Shown: positions 26,511 through 33,321 of the stretch, piece by piece
Layout: the number at the start of each line of letters is the position of its first letter
Numbering within the stretch: position 1 is the first letter of the stretch
Assembly (NCBI GenBank): GCA_900107365.1
Contig: FNPS01000001.1
Coordinates: 62,001-126,000, forward strand
From: Flavobacterium aquidurense
GTDB taxonomy: Bacteria; Bacteroidota; Bacteroidia; Flavobacteriales; Flavobacteriaceae
DNA length: 64,000 bases
Direction of reading: 5' to 3'
Program-made: the position numbers and the translations under genes
Notes under the pieces: generated by a model
Seen by the model: only the letters and a program-made list of their open reading frames with translations
Database searches by the model: none
What the model was told of the DNA's origin: nothing

Positions 26511-27056
26511 TTACTTAACGTTTTTCAAGTCTAATTCTTCCAAAAGAGTAGTGTAACTTTTTAGATTACGTGAATTTGAATCATAAACTTTAATTACTAA
26601 AGTTGAATCACAATTAATCACAGTAAATGAATTACCAGCATTTCCAGGAAATCTTTCTTCAACTTTTGATGTTATCATCCTTTTGATATAATCAGTTATA
26701 GACTTTTTTCCTGAATCATCTAATTTTATTGTCTTTTGAAAGATTACTGTTTCAATATTTTCTCCATTCTTATCACGTTTGTCGCAATCAATTTTAGTTT
26801 TTTCATAGTCTAGAAAATAGTCTTTATAGTTTCTTTCTTTTGAATAAACTTTTATTTTTTCATTATGTCCACCCCATTCTCCGCACTCACTAAATCTAGA
26901 ATTTATTTTTAGACTCGCATTAATTCCAGTAGCGCCTAATAGAATTGGATCAAAAAAAACAGTTGAATTAATGTTATTTTCATCATTAGGCAACTCTTGT
27001 TTTTTTGAACATGAAAAAACAGTAATTAAGAGTATTAAGTATATAACATTTCTCAT
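26511..27056 (-). CDS. Cassette gene 2: lipoprotein of unknown function
   Basis: 181 residues with a lipoprotein signal (YLILLITVFSCSKK, Cys16). The mature region is polar and has three more Cys (FSECGEWGG, KIDCDKR, VINCDST). No family recognised. The complete cassette runs from box GTTGTAGGC (27106-27098, read on the minus strand) to the inverse GCCTACAAC (26505-26497), about 0.6 kb. Direct-repeat copies of the same insertion sequence flank the cassette on both sides, so recombination between them could delete it. Confidence 0.7.
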   Translation of the reverse strand: MRNVIYLILLITVFSCSKKQELPNDENNINSTVFFDPILLGATGINASLKINSRFSECGEWGGHNEKIKVYSKERNYKDYFLDYEKTKIDCDKRDKNGENIETVIFQKTIKLDDSGKKSITDYIKRMITSKVEERFPGNAGNSFTVINCDSTLVIKVYDSNSRNLKSYTTLLEELDLKNVK

Positions 27057-27106
27057 GTTTCTTATTTGGTTGAATTATTCCAATGTTCTTTAAAATTGCC
27101 TACAAC

Positions 27107-28816
27107 GTCAGTCTGTGAAAAAACCTTCGTTTGATTACAAACAAATATAGGAAAGTATTGCTTTAAAACAGGATTTTTCGTATTTTTAGTAATGCAACAT
27201 ATCCTAGGAATTTCCCGCTATCAGATGCGTATTTCAAGTTTAGAAGACACCATCAGTCAAGAGAATCAGGTTCGTTTTATAGATGCTTTTGTATTGTTTT
27301 TAGATTTATCTAAGCTTGATTTTGAAGTTAAAACGCTCAAAAAAGAAGGCCGTCCGAGTTACGATACCAAAGCTTTTCTTAAAATCTATTTGTATGGTTA
27401 TCTTAACGGAATAAGAAGCTCTCGAAAATTAGAAAAAGAATGTTTCAGAAATATAGAAATGCAGTGGCTATTGGAAGACATTCGACCGAATTACCACAGT
27501 ATTTCTGATTTCAGAAAAGACAATCCTTTAGCATTAAAGAACTTATTCAAACTCTTTGTTAGTTTTTTAAAAGATGCAGATTTAATAGCAGGGGAAACCA
27601 TTGCTATTGACGGAACTAAAAGTAGGGCGCACAACAGCAAAAAGGCCAATTTTAATCAAAAGAAAATTGACAAGCACCTGGCCTATATTGAAGCAAAAAG
27701 CCAAGAATATCTTGATGCTTTGGAGGAAAATGATACCAAAGTAAATTCTTCGGAAATGAAAAACATAAAACAAAAAATAGAACGTTTACAACAAAATAAA
27801 ATCCGCTATGAATTGCTGGAAGAAAAATTAAAAGCAAGCGGCGAACCTCAAATAAGCACTACTGATAGCGATGCCAGAGCCTTATTAGTACAAGGACAAG
27901 TAGTCGAAATTTCATTTAATATGCAGGCAGCAGTCGATGCCAAACACAATCTGGTAGTAGCCACCCATACTATCAACAAGAATGACCGCAGTGCTTTATC
28001 TGCCATTGCTATAGAAGCCAAAGAGAATTTAGGTATAGAAACTTATACCGCATTGGTAGACAAAGGCTATCATAATGGCAAACAAATAGAAATCTGCAAA
28101 AAAGCGAACATCACTACAATTGTAGCGCAGCCCGAACAAGGAAAAAATAAAGAAAGGATATTGGAGGGTTATTTGATCTCGAAGTTCCAATATGACCAAA
28201 CCACTGACACCTATACTTGCCCACAAGGAGAAACCCTTAAAACTACAGGCCACTGGCACAAGAAAACAGATAGTGATAGTTATGAATTCAAGAGATACCG
28301 AACATCCAAATGCAGGGAATGTCCCGTAAAGCATTTATGTACCAGCAGGGTGGCTGGACGAGATATAGACCGTAGTCAATATGCTGATGCCGTAGAAGAA
28401 AACAACAAACGTTATCACGCAAATGCACAGCTCTACCGCAAGAGGCAGGAAATAAACGAACATATCTTTGGCACGATTAAACGGCAATGGGGCTATAATC
28501 ACACTAATTTAACAGGATTGGAAAAAGTAAACGGAGAACATAGCTTGATTATGCTGGTGTATAACATCAAACGGAGTATCAATATACTTGGTGTACCGGA
28601 TCTGATCGCAAAACTCCAAAAATGGAACTCACCCTACAAGGCAAAAGTCTTGCTTTTAATAAAAATGAGTTATTTAAAGCTAAATACAACGCGCAATTTT
28701 TATCAAATGAAATTTGCAGCCTAAAAAAAGAACCTTCTCAGAAGGCTTTATTTGAATTGCAGGATTGTAAAATTTGAGGATTTTGAGAAAAAAAAGAGGT
28801 TTTTTCACAGCCTGAC
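27107..28816 (+). mobile_element. IS1182-family insertion sequence, copy B (1710 bp)
   Basis: Same length, ends and orientation as copy A. Left flank GCCTACAAC, right flank GTTCCGATAC, no target duplication. It divides attC-like site 1 between AAC and GTT, exactly the same position as copy A in site 2. That two independent sites are hit at the same phosphate argues for target specificity and not chance. Confidence 0.9.
27192..28724 (+). CDS. IS1182-family transposase, copy B
   Basis: 510 residues, identical in translation to copy A: the same DDE acids in IAIDGTKSRAH, LVDKGYHNGK and EINEHIFGTIKR, and the same Cys pattern CRECPVKHLC. An intact reading frame with the same downstream hairpin. 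Identity of the two copies implies very recent transposition or gene conversion. Both genes are transcribed against the direction of the cassette genes. Confidence 0.93.
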   Translation: MQHILGISRYQMRISSLEDTISQENQVRFIDAFVLFLDLSKLDFEVKTLKKEGRPSYDTKAFLKIYLYGYLNGIRSSRKLEKECFRNIEMQWLLEDIRPNYHSISDFRKDNPLALKNLFKLFVSFLKDADLIAGETIAIDGTKSRAHNSKKANFNQKKIDKHLAYIEAKSQEYLDALEENDTKVNSSEMKNIKQKIERLQQNKIRYELLEEKLKASGEPQISTTDSDARALLVQGQVVEISFNMQAAVDAKHNLVVATHTINKNDRSALSAIAIEAKENLGIETYTALVDKGYHNGKQIEICKKANITTIVAQPEQGKNKERILEGYLISKFQYDQTTDTYTCPQGETLKTTGHWHKKTDSDSYEFKRYRTSKCRECPVKHLCTSRVAGRDIDRSQYADAVEENNKRYHANAQLYRKRQEINEHIFGTIKRQWGYNHTNLTGLEKVNGEHSLIMLVYNIKRSINILGVPDLIAKLQKWNSPYKAKVLLLIKMSYLKLNTTRNFYQMKFAA

Positions 28817-28944
28817 GTTCCGATACTACAGCGGGTTTGGGACTAAATTAAGCCCATTCTTCGGATTTGCCAAATCATCCCAAATACAAAACCAACTTTC
28901 CATTAAGCAAATTGCCCAAATCCGTTGTAGTAGCTGTTACCTGC
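28817..28944 (-). repeat. attC-like site 1, split by IS copy B
   Basis: 128 bp plus the box GCCTACAAC (27098-27106) beyond the insertion sequence rebuild 137 bp, the same as sites 2 and 3. Arm TACTACAGCGGGTTTGGG (28824-28841) pairs over 18 positions with CCCAAATCCGTTGTAGTA (28915-28932). The end box GTTACCTGC (28936-28944) is the inverse of the GCAGGTAAC at 29380-29388 that begins cassette 1. Spacers next to the two boxes differ in length (about 3 bases against 7), like the unpaired central spacer of attC. Confidence 0.75.
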
Positions 28945-29347
28945 TGGTTTTTTCTTTAGCAATTTCGGTTATAAATATCGTCAATTTATTTAGTTCTATT
29001 TTTTCAAAATCCATTGGTCCAATTATTTCTAATGCAAATTGTTCTACTTCAGAATTGTCCCATTTAGAAATTACTTCAAAAGTATTATCGTCCATATTTT
29101 TAATTCTATTTTGAATAACTATTCCAATTTGATTATCCAATTCAAAACAACTTTTTCGAATGTTTTTAGCTAAATGTGTTCCTGCTGTTTTTTCTTCAAA
29201 ATAAATTTTCAGTTTTTCTAAAATTTCATTAGTTATTGGACTGTTTGCAAATTCATTCAATTCTGAAGTATCAAATTCCGAGTATTTAATTTTATTCAGA
29301 AGGTTATTTATCAAGTATAATTCGTGTGATTTAAACATATTTTTCAA
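28937..29347 (-). CDS. Cassette gene 1: small soluble protein of unknown function
   Basis: 136 residues, no signal peptide, predominantly helical and acidic; one Cys. I recognise no family. It is the cassette nearest the recombinase, expected to be the most recently acquired. Its stop codon (28937-28939) lies inside the R-type box GTTACCTGC, a feature also common in integron cassettes. Either the first ATG or the one three codons later (MFKSHELY) could be used. The cassette as a whole spans 28937-29388. Confidence 0.65.
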   Translation of the reverse strand: MKNMFKSHELYLINNLLNKIKYSEFDTSELNEFANSPITNEILEKLKIYFEEKTAGTHLAKNIRKSCFELDNQIGIVIQNRIKNMDDNTFEVISKWDNSEVEQFALEIIGPMDFEKIELNKLTIFITEIAKEKTSR

Positions 29348-29387
29348 TTTTCTTTTTAGCAGAACTTTGATGTAAACTAGCAGGTAA

Positions 29388-29470
29388 CTTGTATATATGC
29401 CTGACGATATCCGACTTATCTACCCTAAATTGGGTCGCTATGTCTGACAACTGTCAGTATTTAGTTATTT
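29388..29470 (-). promoter_or_regulatory. Candidate attI-like insertion site between recombinase and first cassette
   Basis: Between the recombinase stop (29491) and the first cassette box lies about 80 bp containing a perfect palindrome, CTGACA-ACTGTCAG (about 29450-29458 region), and an imperfect hairpin formed by GCCTGACGATATCCGAC and GGGTCGCTATGTCTGAC around ACCCTAAATTGGGT. It differs in sequence from the 137-bp attC-like sites. By position it should be the primary insertion point, and it ends at the GTTACCTGC boundary of cassette 1. Inference from layout; no biochemical support. Confidence 0.45.
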
Positions 29471-29490
29471 TCAAAAATAGGATTTTTATT

Positions 29491-30411
29491 TCATAAATTA
29501 TCAAACGGACTTTTTATTTGCTGAATACTTTTCGTACTAACATGAGTGTAAATTTCGGTGGTCTTGCTGCTTTGATGACCTAATAATTCTTGAATATATC
29601 TTAAATCAGTTCCACTTTCAAGTAAATGTGTAGCGTAACTATGGCGCAACCAATGTAAAGTCACAGGTTTTGTTATGCCAACTTTTTTAAGTGCTTGTTT
29701 TAATACACTTTGCAAACTTTTTTCTGAATAGGGCTCACCAGGATTTGCACCTTCAAACAAATAGATTGTGGGTTTAAATAAAATATAATATTCCCTAAGC
29801 ATTTCTAAAATTTTAGGAGATAAAGGAGTAATTCTATCTTTCTTTCCTTTGGAGTTTTTAAGCAATACAATATTTCTTTTAGAATCGATATGAACGGGTC
29901 GAAGGGCAAGTAATTCACCACAGCGTAAACCACAGCTATAAATCAAACTTAGCATCATTCTGTGTTTGATGTTGTTATGCGCATTCAAAATCAATTTCAC
30001 TTCCTCTTTACTTAAAACGTTAGGCAATAGCTTAGATCTCTTTGGACGATGTATTTTATCAATTTCAATCTTTGTTTCTCGAATGGTTGTAAAGTATAAT
30101 TTGATAGCATTAACAATTTGGTTTTGATAGGAATCCGAAAGATTATTTTTTAATATAAACTCGTTATTGTAGATAATCACATCTTCATTAGAGATTTCGG
30201 TGATGTGTTTTTCCCGATAAAAAATCAAAAAAGATTTCAAAGCTTCAGAATACGTTTTGATAGTGTTAGGGCTGTATCTTTTAGAAGAAAGCCATTGTAT
30301 GTACTTTTTTATCTGTTCAATTCCCTCTGCCGACGGTAAAGAATGAGAAAGAGGAACCAACTGAAATCGCGCCCTATTTTCAACTGTGTCCGGGAGATGC
30401 CAAACTCCCAA
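29491..30411 (-). CDS. Tyrosine recombinase of the cassette array (N-terminus frameshifted off)
   Basis: 306 residues in the intact frame. The core-binding domain starts at about 31 (IEQIKKYIQWLSSKRYSPNT). Catalytic residues of the family are all present: Arg163 (CGLRCGELLAL), Lys188 or 190 (NSKGKKDR), His253 and Arg256 (LHWLRHSYATHLL), His279 (LLGHQSS), Tyr288 (TEIYTHV). The C-terminus, IKSPFDNL, matches the SPLDxL end of integron integrases. Lys to HxxR spacing is about 64 residues, against about 106 in IntI1 and 72 in E. coli XerD, so the extra IntI domain is absent. Upstream coding sequence to 30535 is one frame off. Confidence 0.85.
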   Translation of the reverse strand: MGVWHLPDTVENRARFQLVPLSHSLPSAEGIEQIKKYIQWLSSKRYSPNTIKTYSEALKSFLIFYREKHITEISNEDVIIYNNEFILKNNLSDSYQNQIVNAIKLYFTTIRETKIEIDKIHRPKRSKLLPNVLSKEEVKLILNAHNNIKHRMMLSLIYSCGLRCGELLALRPVHIDSKRNIVLLKNSKGKKDRITPLSPKILEMLREYYILFKPTIYLFEGANPGEPYSEKSLQSVLKQALKKVGITKPVTLHWLRHSYATHLLESGTDLRYIQELLGHQSSKTTEIYTHVSTKSIQQIKSPFDNL

Positions 30412-30535
30412 AGTTTGACTCCACCGAGAACCTGTAAGCTTTTTTTTTTCGAGCTATTAATTCTGCATTTTTTTCGAAATATACTGCAATTCTTTTTTCT
30501 TTTTTATGAATAATCATTTTGGCTTTCCACGTCAT
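30412..30535 (-). pseudogene. Frameshifted 5' segment of the tyrosine recombinase
   Basis: From ATG at 30535-30533 the minus strand encodes MTWKAKMIIHKKEKRIAVYF and then an A10 tract (30440-30449). Removing one A (A9) joins it in frame to LTGSRWSQTLGVWHLPDTVE and the rest of the recombinase, giving 347 residues. The region 29491-30535 is 1045 bases, one more than a multiple of three. The missing segment is a small N-terminal module before the core-binding domain. It may be lost, or restored by slippage on A10. The next ATG in frame gives the 306-residue form. Confidence 0.8.
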
Positions 30536-30544
30536 AGCTATCTA

Positions 30545-30750
30545 ATTTAATTACTAAAGTAAGAAAATAGTTATAATTTTAAGCAGTATTGATCTCGGTT
30601 TTCTATTGAAAGTTGGTATCAGAATTGAAAATATCTTCCGCTCTAAACATAGCAGGTATTTTTTTCTTTGTTAAGTAAATTATCAAGTCTACTGGTATCA
30701 ATCAAAAAATTTTTTCTTTCGAAGTAATGGGTATTCTTAGGAGGACAATT
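30545..30750. other. Intergenic stretch with a possible decayed coding fragment
   Basis: Minus-strand translation shows a short open stretch PKNTHYFERKNFLIDTSRLD and NLLNKEKNTCYV before a stop, with no start codon. It may be the debris of a lost gene between the thiamine pyrophosphokinase gene and the recombinase. No hairpin or attC-like repeat is evident. The recombinase promoter should lie here, but I see no good TAnnTTTG. Confidence 0.3.
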
Positions 30751-31413
30751 TTAATCAATACACTCCATCAACAATAAATCGCCATTTTGGTGCGTAATAA
30801 TTACAAGTCCGTCTTGTGCAACAGAATTACTGCTTCCGGTTCTATAGCCCATGGTAAGCGTATCATTTTGAAGTGGATACTCTAAATTGGTTGAATAAAT
30901 TCCGTTTACAACGCCAATTGGAATCAATGAAATAGGTGTTTTTGCAGTGTACCATTTCTCGAATTTATTGGGTAGTAAAAATATTTTCGAATGATCGTCC
31001 AGAATTACAATTTTAAGCAAATCGCGATAACGAACAATATTGGTAAGATTGGTAATAGTATGATCGGCACGTTTTCCGGTAGCCCAAACAACGTTTACTG
31101 CCGGAATTTTTCTTTCAATCAAATAATCGAAAGCTTTTTCCAAATCAGTTTTATCCTGGTCTGGTGTGTGTACAATTTCGATTGGATATTGTGAAGTTTT
31201 GTAGATTTCCGGATCGAAACCGCGATCGAAATCTCCTAAAAGAACATCAACTTTTATATCTAATTCAATAACTCTTTCTATGGCCGAATCTAAAACCACA
31301 ACAAGAGGAGACCATTCGAGCAATTGTCCTAGCAGTTCAGGATTACAGGCTGCTCCATTGGCAATAATTAAAGCGGGTTCCTGATCGTCGCGAACTATAT
31401 GGTGTGATGACAT
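30751..31413 (-). CDS. Thiamine pyrophosphokinase
   Basis: 220 residues. It transfers pyrophosphate from ATP to thiamine to make the cofactor thiamine diphosphate. Diagnostic motifs are LLGDFDRGF (the family usually has GDFDS), TPDQDKTDLEKA (the DxxxTD metal site) and TGKRADHTITNL (GxRxDH). The C-terminal domain with GYRTGSSNSV is the thiamine-binding beta-sandwich. A core gene that marks the right chromosomal border of the cassette island. Confidence 0.88.
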   Translation of the reverse strand: MSSHHIVRDDQEPALIIANGAACNPELLGQLLEWSPLVVVLDSAIERVIELDIKVDVLLGDFDRGFDPEIYKTSQYPIEIVHTPDQDKTDLEKAFDYLIERKIPAVNVVWATGKRADHTITNLTNIVRYRDLLKIVILDDHSKIFLLPNKFEKWYTAKTPISLIPIGVVNGIYSTNLEYPLQNDTLTMGYRTGSSNSVAQDGLVIITHQNGDLLLMECID

Positions 31414-31518
31414 GCTGAATTTTTTTGTGATGCAAATGTACGAAGTAAAGATTTAAGATTTTAGACTTCAGATTTTAGATTTTTGAAGAATTTAAAATCT
31501 AGAATCAATAATGTAAAA

Positions 31519-31959
31519 TTAAATAAGACGTCTGTGATAATTGATTTGGCCCAGATGATATGCTAAATGAGTAGCCAAATGCACCAAAAAGAATTCGGTT
31601 GTCATCTCCTTTTCGAAAACGATTTGTGGATAAATGGCTTGTAAATCGGCTTCAGTCAAAGAATCAAGAGTATTATTTACTACTACAATTGTTTCGTCGA
31701 TTTTGGTGATTATTTCAGATCTTGGAACATCTTTTAACGAAAATTCTAAAGGACGATTTCGAACATAACCTGTTTTTCCGAGTTCGGTTCCAATAAAATT
31801 ATTGATGTTTCCAATGAGGTGTAAACAAAGATTTCCGGCTGAATTTGAAATACTTTTATCAATAGACCAAATTTGACTTTCGTTTGGATATGATTCTATT
31901 TCAAGTTTTAGTTTATTAAGATCCCGGTTAAAAAGTGATTTTAGCGTTTCGGTTAGCAT
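31519..31959 (-). CDS. DinB-like (DUF1572 type) protein
   Basis: 146 residues, a four-helix bundle of the DinB/YfiT group. The three metal-ligand histidines typical of the group can be placed in LCLHLIGN and in the C-terminal LVHLATHLAYHLGQINYHRR. Members include mycothiol- and bacillithiol-dependent enzymes, but most DUF1572-type proteins have no known activity. The gene starts 11 bases downstream of the GyrI-like gene, so they are probably cotranscribed. Confidence 0.75.
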   Translation of the reverse strand: MLTETLKSLFNRDLNKLKLEIESYPNESQIWSIDKSISNSAGNLCLHLIGNINNFIGTELGKTGYVRNRPLEFSLKDVPRSEIITKIDETIVVVNNTLDSLTEADLQAIYPQIVFEKEMTTEFFLVHLATHLAYHLGQINYHRRLI

Positions 31960-31970
31960 GGCGTTTTTTT

Positions 31971-32453
31971 TTAAGGTCTATGTTTTATAGGTATCCAGAT
32001 TTCTTCTTCAGAATTGGGATCGTCTTTTTTATATCTTTCATCCATTACTGCAAAATGTGGTCTGTCGTCTACAGTGTATTCAGAATTGGGCAACCATTCC
32101 GTAAAAATAGAGTGGTAGGTTTGGTAAGCCTCGGTTGCAGGACCCTTATGAAGAAAAACGGCGTACAAACCGTTTGGAATCACTAATGTTTCCATTTCGG
32201 ATGGAATATTTTCAAAATCTGAAACTTCAACAGCTGCCCATTTTTGGAATGTATTATTTGGGTCGAAATTATCAAAATGTCCGGCGGGAAAAACTTCGAG
32301 CGAGTACAAATTGGAATCGAGTGAATTTTTGATTTCCTTTCTTCTCGGCATAAAACTGCTCCATAACTGAAAAGTTTTATTTTCAATAAAAGACATGTCA
32401 AGGTGTTTGCCAAGCAATTTTTTTTCGGTTAAGTTTTCAATACGGGCTTCCAT
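31971..32453 (-). CDS. GyrI-like small-molecule-binding domain protein
   Basis: 160 residues, standalone AraC-type effector-binding (GyrI-like) domain: EARIENLTEKKLLGKHLDMS at the start, then VFPAGHFDNF, WAAVEVSDFENIP, LVIPNGLYAVFLHKGP and the closing EIWIPIKHRP. This is the two SHS2-fold repeats of the family, without the helix-turn-helix part. It may bind hydrophobic or cationic small molecules. Probable two-gene unit with the DinB-like gene. Confidence 0.8.
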   Translation of the reverse strand: MEARIENLTEKKLLGKHLDMSFIENKTFQLWSSFMPRRKEIKNSLDSNLYSLEVFPAGHFDNFDPNNTFQKWAAVEVSDFENIPSEMETLVIPNGLYAVFLHKGPATEAYQTYHSIFTEWLPNSEYTVDDRPHFAVMDERYKKDDPNSEEEIWIPIKHRP

Positions 32454-32463
32454 TTTTATTTTA

Positions 32464-33285
32464 TTATTTGATGGTATATTTTTTTAAATCAGTTTCACAA
32501 AGCGAGAAATAGCCTAAAGGATAATTGTTTTTATCTGTTGTATTAATAATATTTCCTTTTACAGTTGCAGGAGGAGATTGAAACGGGCCTCCAACATTAC
32601 TTCCTGCAATGCTTACCAAAATATTCATGTAATTGTAATATTGTTTCGAAATTCCGAAATGTGTTATTTCAATTTCATCACCAACTTTTAATTCATCATC
32701 ATCTGAAAGACTAAAAAATTCGTTTCCATTAAAAAATTCGTCATCATCAACATAGTAGGTCGATTTGATTTTATTGGAATATACATGTTTATACAAATAA
32801 AAATTTTCTACATCTCCGGGATCATTATAAAAAGCTTTTATTTCAATATCTTTCCCTGTAAAACCACCTTCGTTATTTTGTTCGATTCTGGTAATAGGAG
32901 CAACAGATTTTAGAGTTTCGTTTGCAGTATAGGTATTTCCGGCACTAATAATAGTCAGCGTATATTGTTCGTCGATTACAGGTTTGAAATTAGTACATAC
33001 ATATCGGCCTGTTTTTGGAACTTCTATAAAATTAAACCTTTCATTATGACTGTTTTTTATGTAGATAGTTGCGCCGGAAACAGTTGGAATCACGTTTTCG
33101 AAATAACCCGTTGTCGTAGTTAATTTTATTGTCTGTTGTTTACCTGTTGTGCCTTTTTGCCAGTTTATTGCGGCTTCAATTACCAGTTTTGGTGGGGCGG
33201 TATCTAAATCGACATCAACGACTTCTTCGCAACTAGTGAAGAAAATCGATATAAAAAATACAAGTAGTAAAGTTACTTTTTTCAT
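32464..33285 (-). CDS. DUF4249 outer-membrane lipoprotein
   Basis: 273 residues. Lipoprotein signal with ISIFFTSCEE (Cys19). The mature protein has the DUF4249 pattern: VDVDLDTAPPKLVIEAAINW, SGATIYIKN, YTLTIISAGNTYTANETL, and a C-terminal SPPATVKGNI segment. Members are partners of TonB-dependent receptors and probably sit as a surface lid on them. It lies 36 bases downstream of its receptor gene. Substrate unknown. Confidence 0.85.
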   Translation of the reverse strand: MKKVTLLLVFFISIFFTSCEEVVDVDLDTAPPKLVIEAAINWQKGTTGKQQTIKLTTTTGYFENVIPTVSGATIYIKNSHNERFNFIEVPKTGRYVCTNFKPVIDEQYTLTIISAGNTYTANETLKSVAPITRIEQNNEGGFTGKDIEIKAFYNDPGDVENFYLYKHVYSNKIKSTYYVDDDEFFNGNEFFSLSDDDELKVGDEIEITHFGISKQYYNYMNILVSIAGSNVGGPFQSPPATVKGNIINTTDKNNYPLGYFSLCETDLKKYTIK

Positions 33286-33321
33286 AGTATATTTTTAATT
33301 TCTGATGACAGAAAGTGATTT

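Noticed and set aside
26313..26534. 73-residue plus-strand frame, and the related 28752-29114 frame
   Set aside because: Both begin inside the right end of the IS1182 copies and run through the attC-like sites into cassette genes on the other strand. Their similarity to each other is due to the repeats, not to a gene family.
24668..28816. Composite transposon carrying cassette 2
   Set aside because: The direct IS copies could mobilise the interval, but there is no outer target duplication, and each copy is explained by independent targeting of an attC-like site.
21855..30411. CRISPR array or classical phage/ICE
   Set aside because: The repeats are not short, regularly spaced direct repeats with spacers, and no cas, phage structural, relaxase or conjugation genes are present. 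The boundary boxes fit cassettes better than attachment sites of a prophage.
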